Origin: Roseomonas sp.
GTDB taxonomy: Bacteria; Pseudomonadota; Alphaproteobacteria; Acetobacterales; Acetobacteraceae
Reading direction: 5' to 3'
Assembly (NCBI GenBank): GCA_020249285.1
Contig: JADCFX010000002.1
Coordinates: 1 to 64,000 of the forward strand
Length of the DNA stretch: 64,000 bases
Made by a program: the position numbers and the translations under genes. Shown here in pieces: positions 63,260 to 64,000 of the stretch (within the stretch, counting starts at the first letter, position 1; the number at the start of each line of letters is the position of its first letter). A model generated the notes under the pieces. It searched no databases and was not told the DNA's origin. It saw only the letters and a list, made by a program, of their open reading frames with translations.

Positions 63260-64000
63260 CTACAAAAAACCCACCGGGTCCACATCCACTTGCACCCGGA
63301 CATTGCCGGGCACATCCACCCGCGCCAGCCATTCGCCCAATAGCCGCTGCACGCCAATATCCCGCCGCGCCTTGAGCAAAAGCCGCCGGCGATGCCGCCC
63401 GCGCAGCAAGGCAAGCGGCGCGGGCGCGGGGCCCAGAACCTCCATCCCCTCCCCGACTGGCGCTGCGCGGCCTAAATCCCGTGCGACTCGGTCCGCTGCC
63501 TTTTCATCCGGGGAACTGACGATCAGCGCGGCAAGCCGGCCGAAGGGCGGCCAATGGCCGGGGCGGCGCGCTTCGGCCTCGGCCGCCATGAAGGCTTCAT
63601 TTTCGCCGGACACCAGCGCCTGCATCACCGGATGGTCTGGCGAGAAGCTTTGCAGCAAAACGCGGCCGGGACGTTCCGCGCGCCCGGCGCGGCCGGCCAC
63701 CTGATGAAGTAATTGGACCGTGCGCTCGGCAGCGCGCAGATCACCGCCGGCAAGGCCCAGATCAGCATCCACCACGCCAACCAGCGTCAGATAGGGAAAA
63801 TGCCAGCCCTTGGCCACGATTTGCGTACCGATGATCAGATCAACCTCGCGCTTTTCAATGGCCTCGGCAGCGGCTGAGGCGGCGGCGGGGCCGGGCAGTG
63901 TATCGGATGCCATGACCAGGCGGCGGGCTTCGGGGAACAGCAAGGCGGCTTCTTCCAAAACACGCTCCACGCCTGGGCCGATGGGCACCGTGCTATGCGG
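63260..64000 (-). CDS. priA: Primosomal protein N' (PriA helicase), C-terminal part, cut by window edge
   Basis: About 247 C-terminal residues; the gene continues past base 64000. Helicase motifs V and VI are visible: [41 protein letters not shown] (about residues 50-90 of the visible part) and [15 protein letters not shown]. The C-terminal domain ends [13 protein letters not shown]. PriA restarts stalled replication forks. The zinc-binding and DEAH parts are outside the window. It converges with dksA. Confidence 0.95.
   Translation of the reverse strand, partial: PHSTVPIGPGVERVLEEAALLFPEARRLVMASDTLPGPAAASAAAEAIEKREVDLIIGTQIVAKGWHFPYLTLVGVVDADLGLAGGDLRAAERTVQLLHQVAGRAGRAERPGRVLLQSFSPDHPVMQALVSGENEAFMAAEAEARRPGHWPPFGRLAALIVSSPDEKAADRVARDLGRAAPVGEGMEVLGPAPAPLALLRGRHRRRLLLKARRDIGVQRLLGEWLARVDVPGNVRVQVDVDPVGFL

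Overview
This window looks like chromosome of a GC-rich alphaproteobacterium, most likely an Acetobacteraceae/Rhodospirillales member close to Roseomonas-type genera. The evidence is the rodZ-ispG-hisS-prfA-prmC-DUF4167 gene order, a divergent fliX/flgI pair with flgJ-like and FlgN-like genes, a DksA of the alphaproteobacterial single-cysteine type, TamA/TamB, and many Bug-type and peptide-transport genes. Taxonomy is inferred from gene content only.

Layout. 1-944 holds a decayed IS3-family element with intact 18-bp terminal inverted repeats. 945-4164 (minus strand) carries an RraA-like protein, a 3'-end remnant of acetate kinase, a DUF3047 protein and a PcaB/fumarase-superfamily lyase. 4205-8086 is a tight translation block: DUF4167, prmC, prfA, hisS. 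The usual partners ispG and rodZ resume only at 10364. The 2.3 kb between hisS and ispG holds an ArsR-type regulator facing two small alpha/beta-barrel proteins (NIPSNAP and ABM) and an MntA nucleotidyltransferase followed by a dead HepT toxin gene. 12509-14760 is nitronate monooxygenase plus aspartokinase; ubiG follows. 15726-18422 is an unusual block: an intact yraN and a 3'-truncated second yraN bracket about 2 kb of partly AT-rich DNA encoding a lipoprotein and an AlbA/Schlafen-type protein.

18458-23257 has gamma-glutamyltranspeptidase and a CDP-sugar module (rfbF, rfbG, C-methyltransferase). 23261-28903 is a complete dipeptide ABC transporter operon, but its oppB is cut by one in-frame stop and two copies of a 44-bp palindromic repeat lie between oppA and oppB. 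29046-31759 has hydroxypyruvate isomerase, tartronate semialdehyde reductase and an XRE regulator. 31944-36372 carries hydrolases, a cupin and tamA; tamB, DUF1178 and gph follow to 41393. A tRNA-Val(CAC) with a clear promoter sits at 43124-43198.

43208-60161 is a metabolic stretch: acyl-CoA dehydrogenase, aldo/keto reductase, sulfite dehydrogenase SorAB, a CitE-like lyase, EF-hand protein, M20 peptidase, 2-hydroxyacid dehydrogenase, a Bug solute-binding protein, ring-cleavage-type VOC protein, DoxX, LysR regulator, amidase, MFS carrier, Gfo/Idh oxidoreductase and RidA. 60250-62672 is flagellar, with a near-consensus sigma-54 promoter for flgI and a palindrome resembling a FlbD site between flgI and fliX. 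dksA and the 3' part of priA close the window.

Main surprises: the yraN-bracketed insertion, the nonsense-interrupted oppB, a four-copy hairpin repeat with a compensatory base-pair change, the orphaned MntA antitoxin beside a broken HepT, and the split rodZ-ispG-hisS operon. No CRISPR array, integrase, prophage or rRNA was seen.
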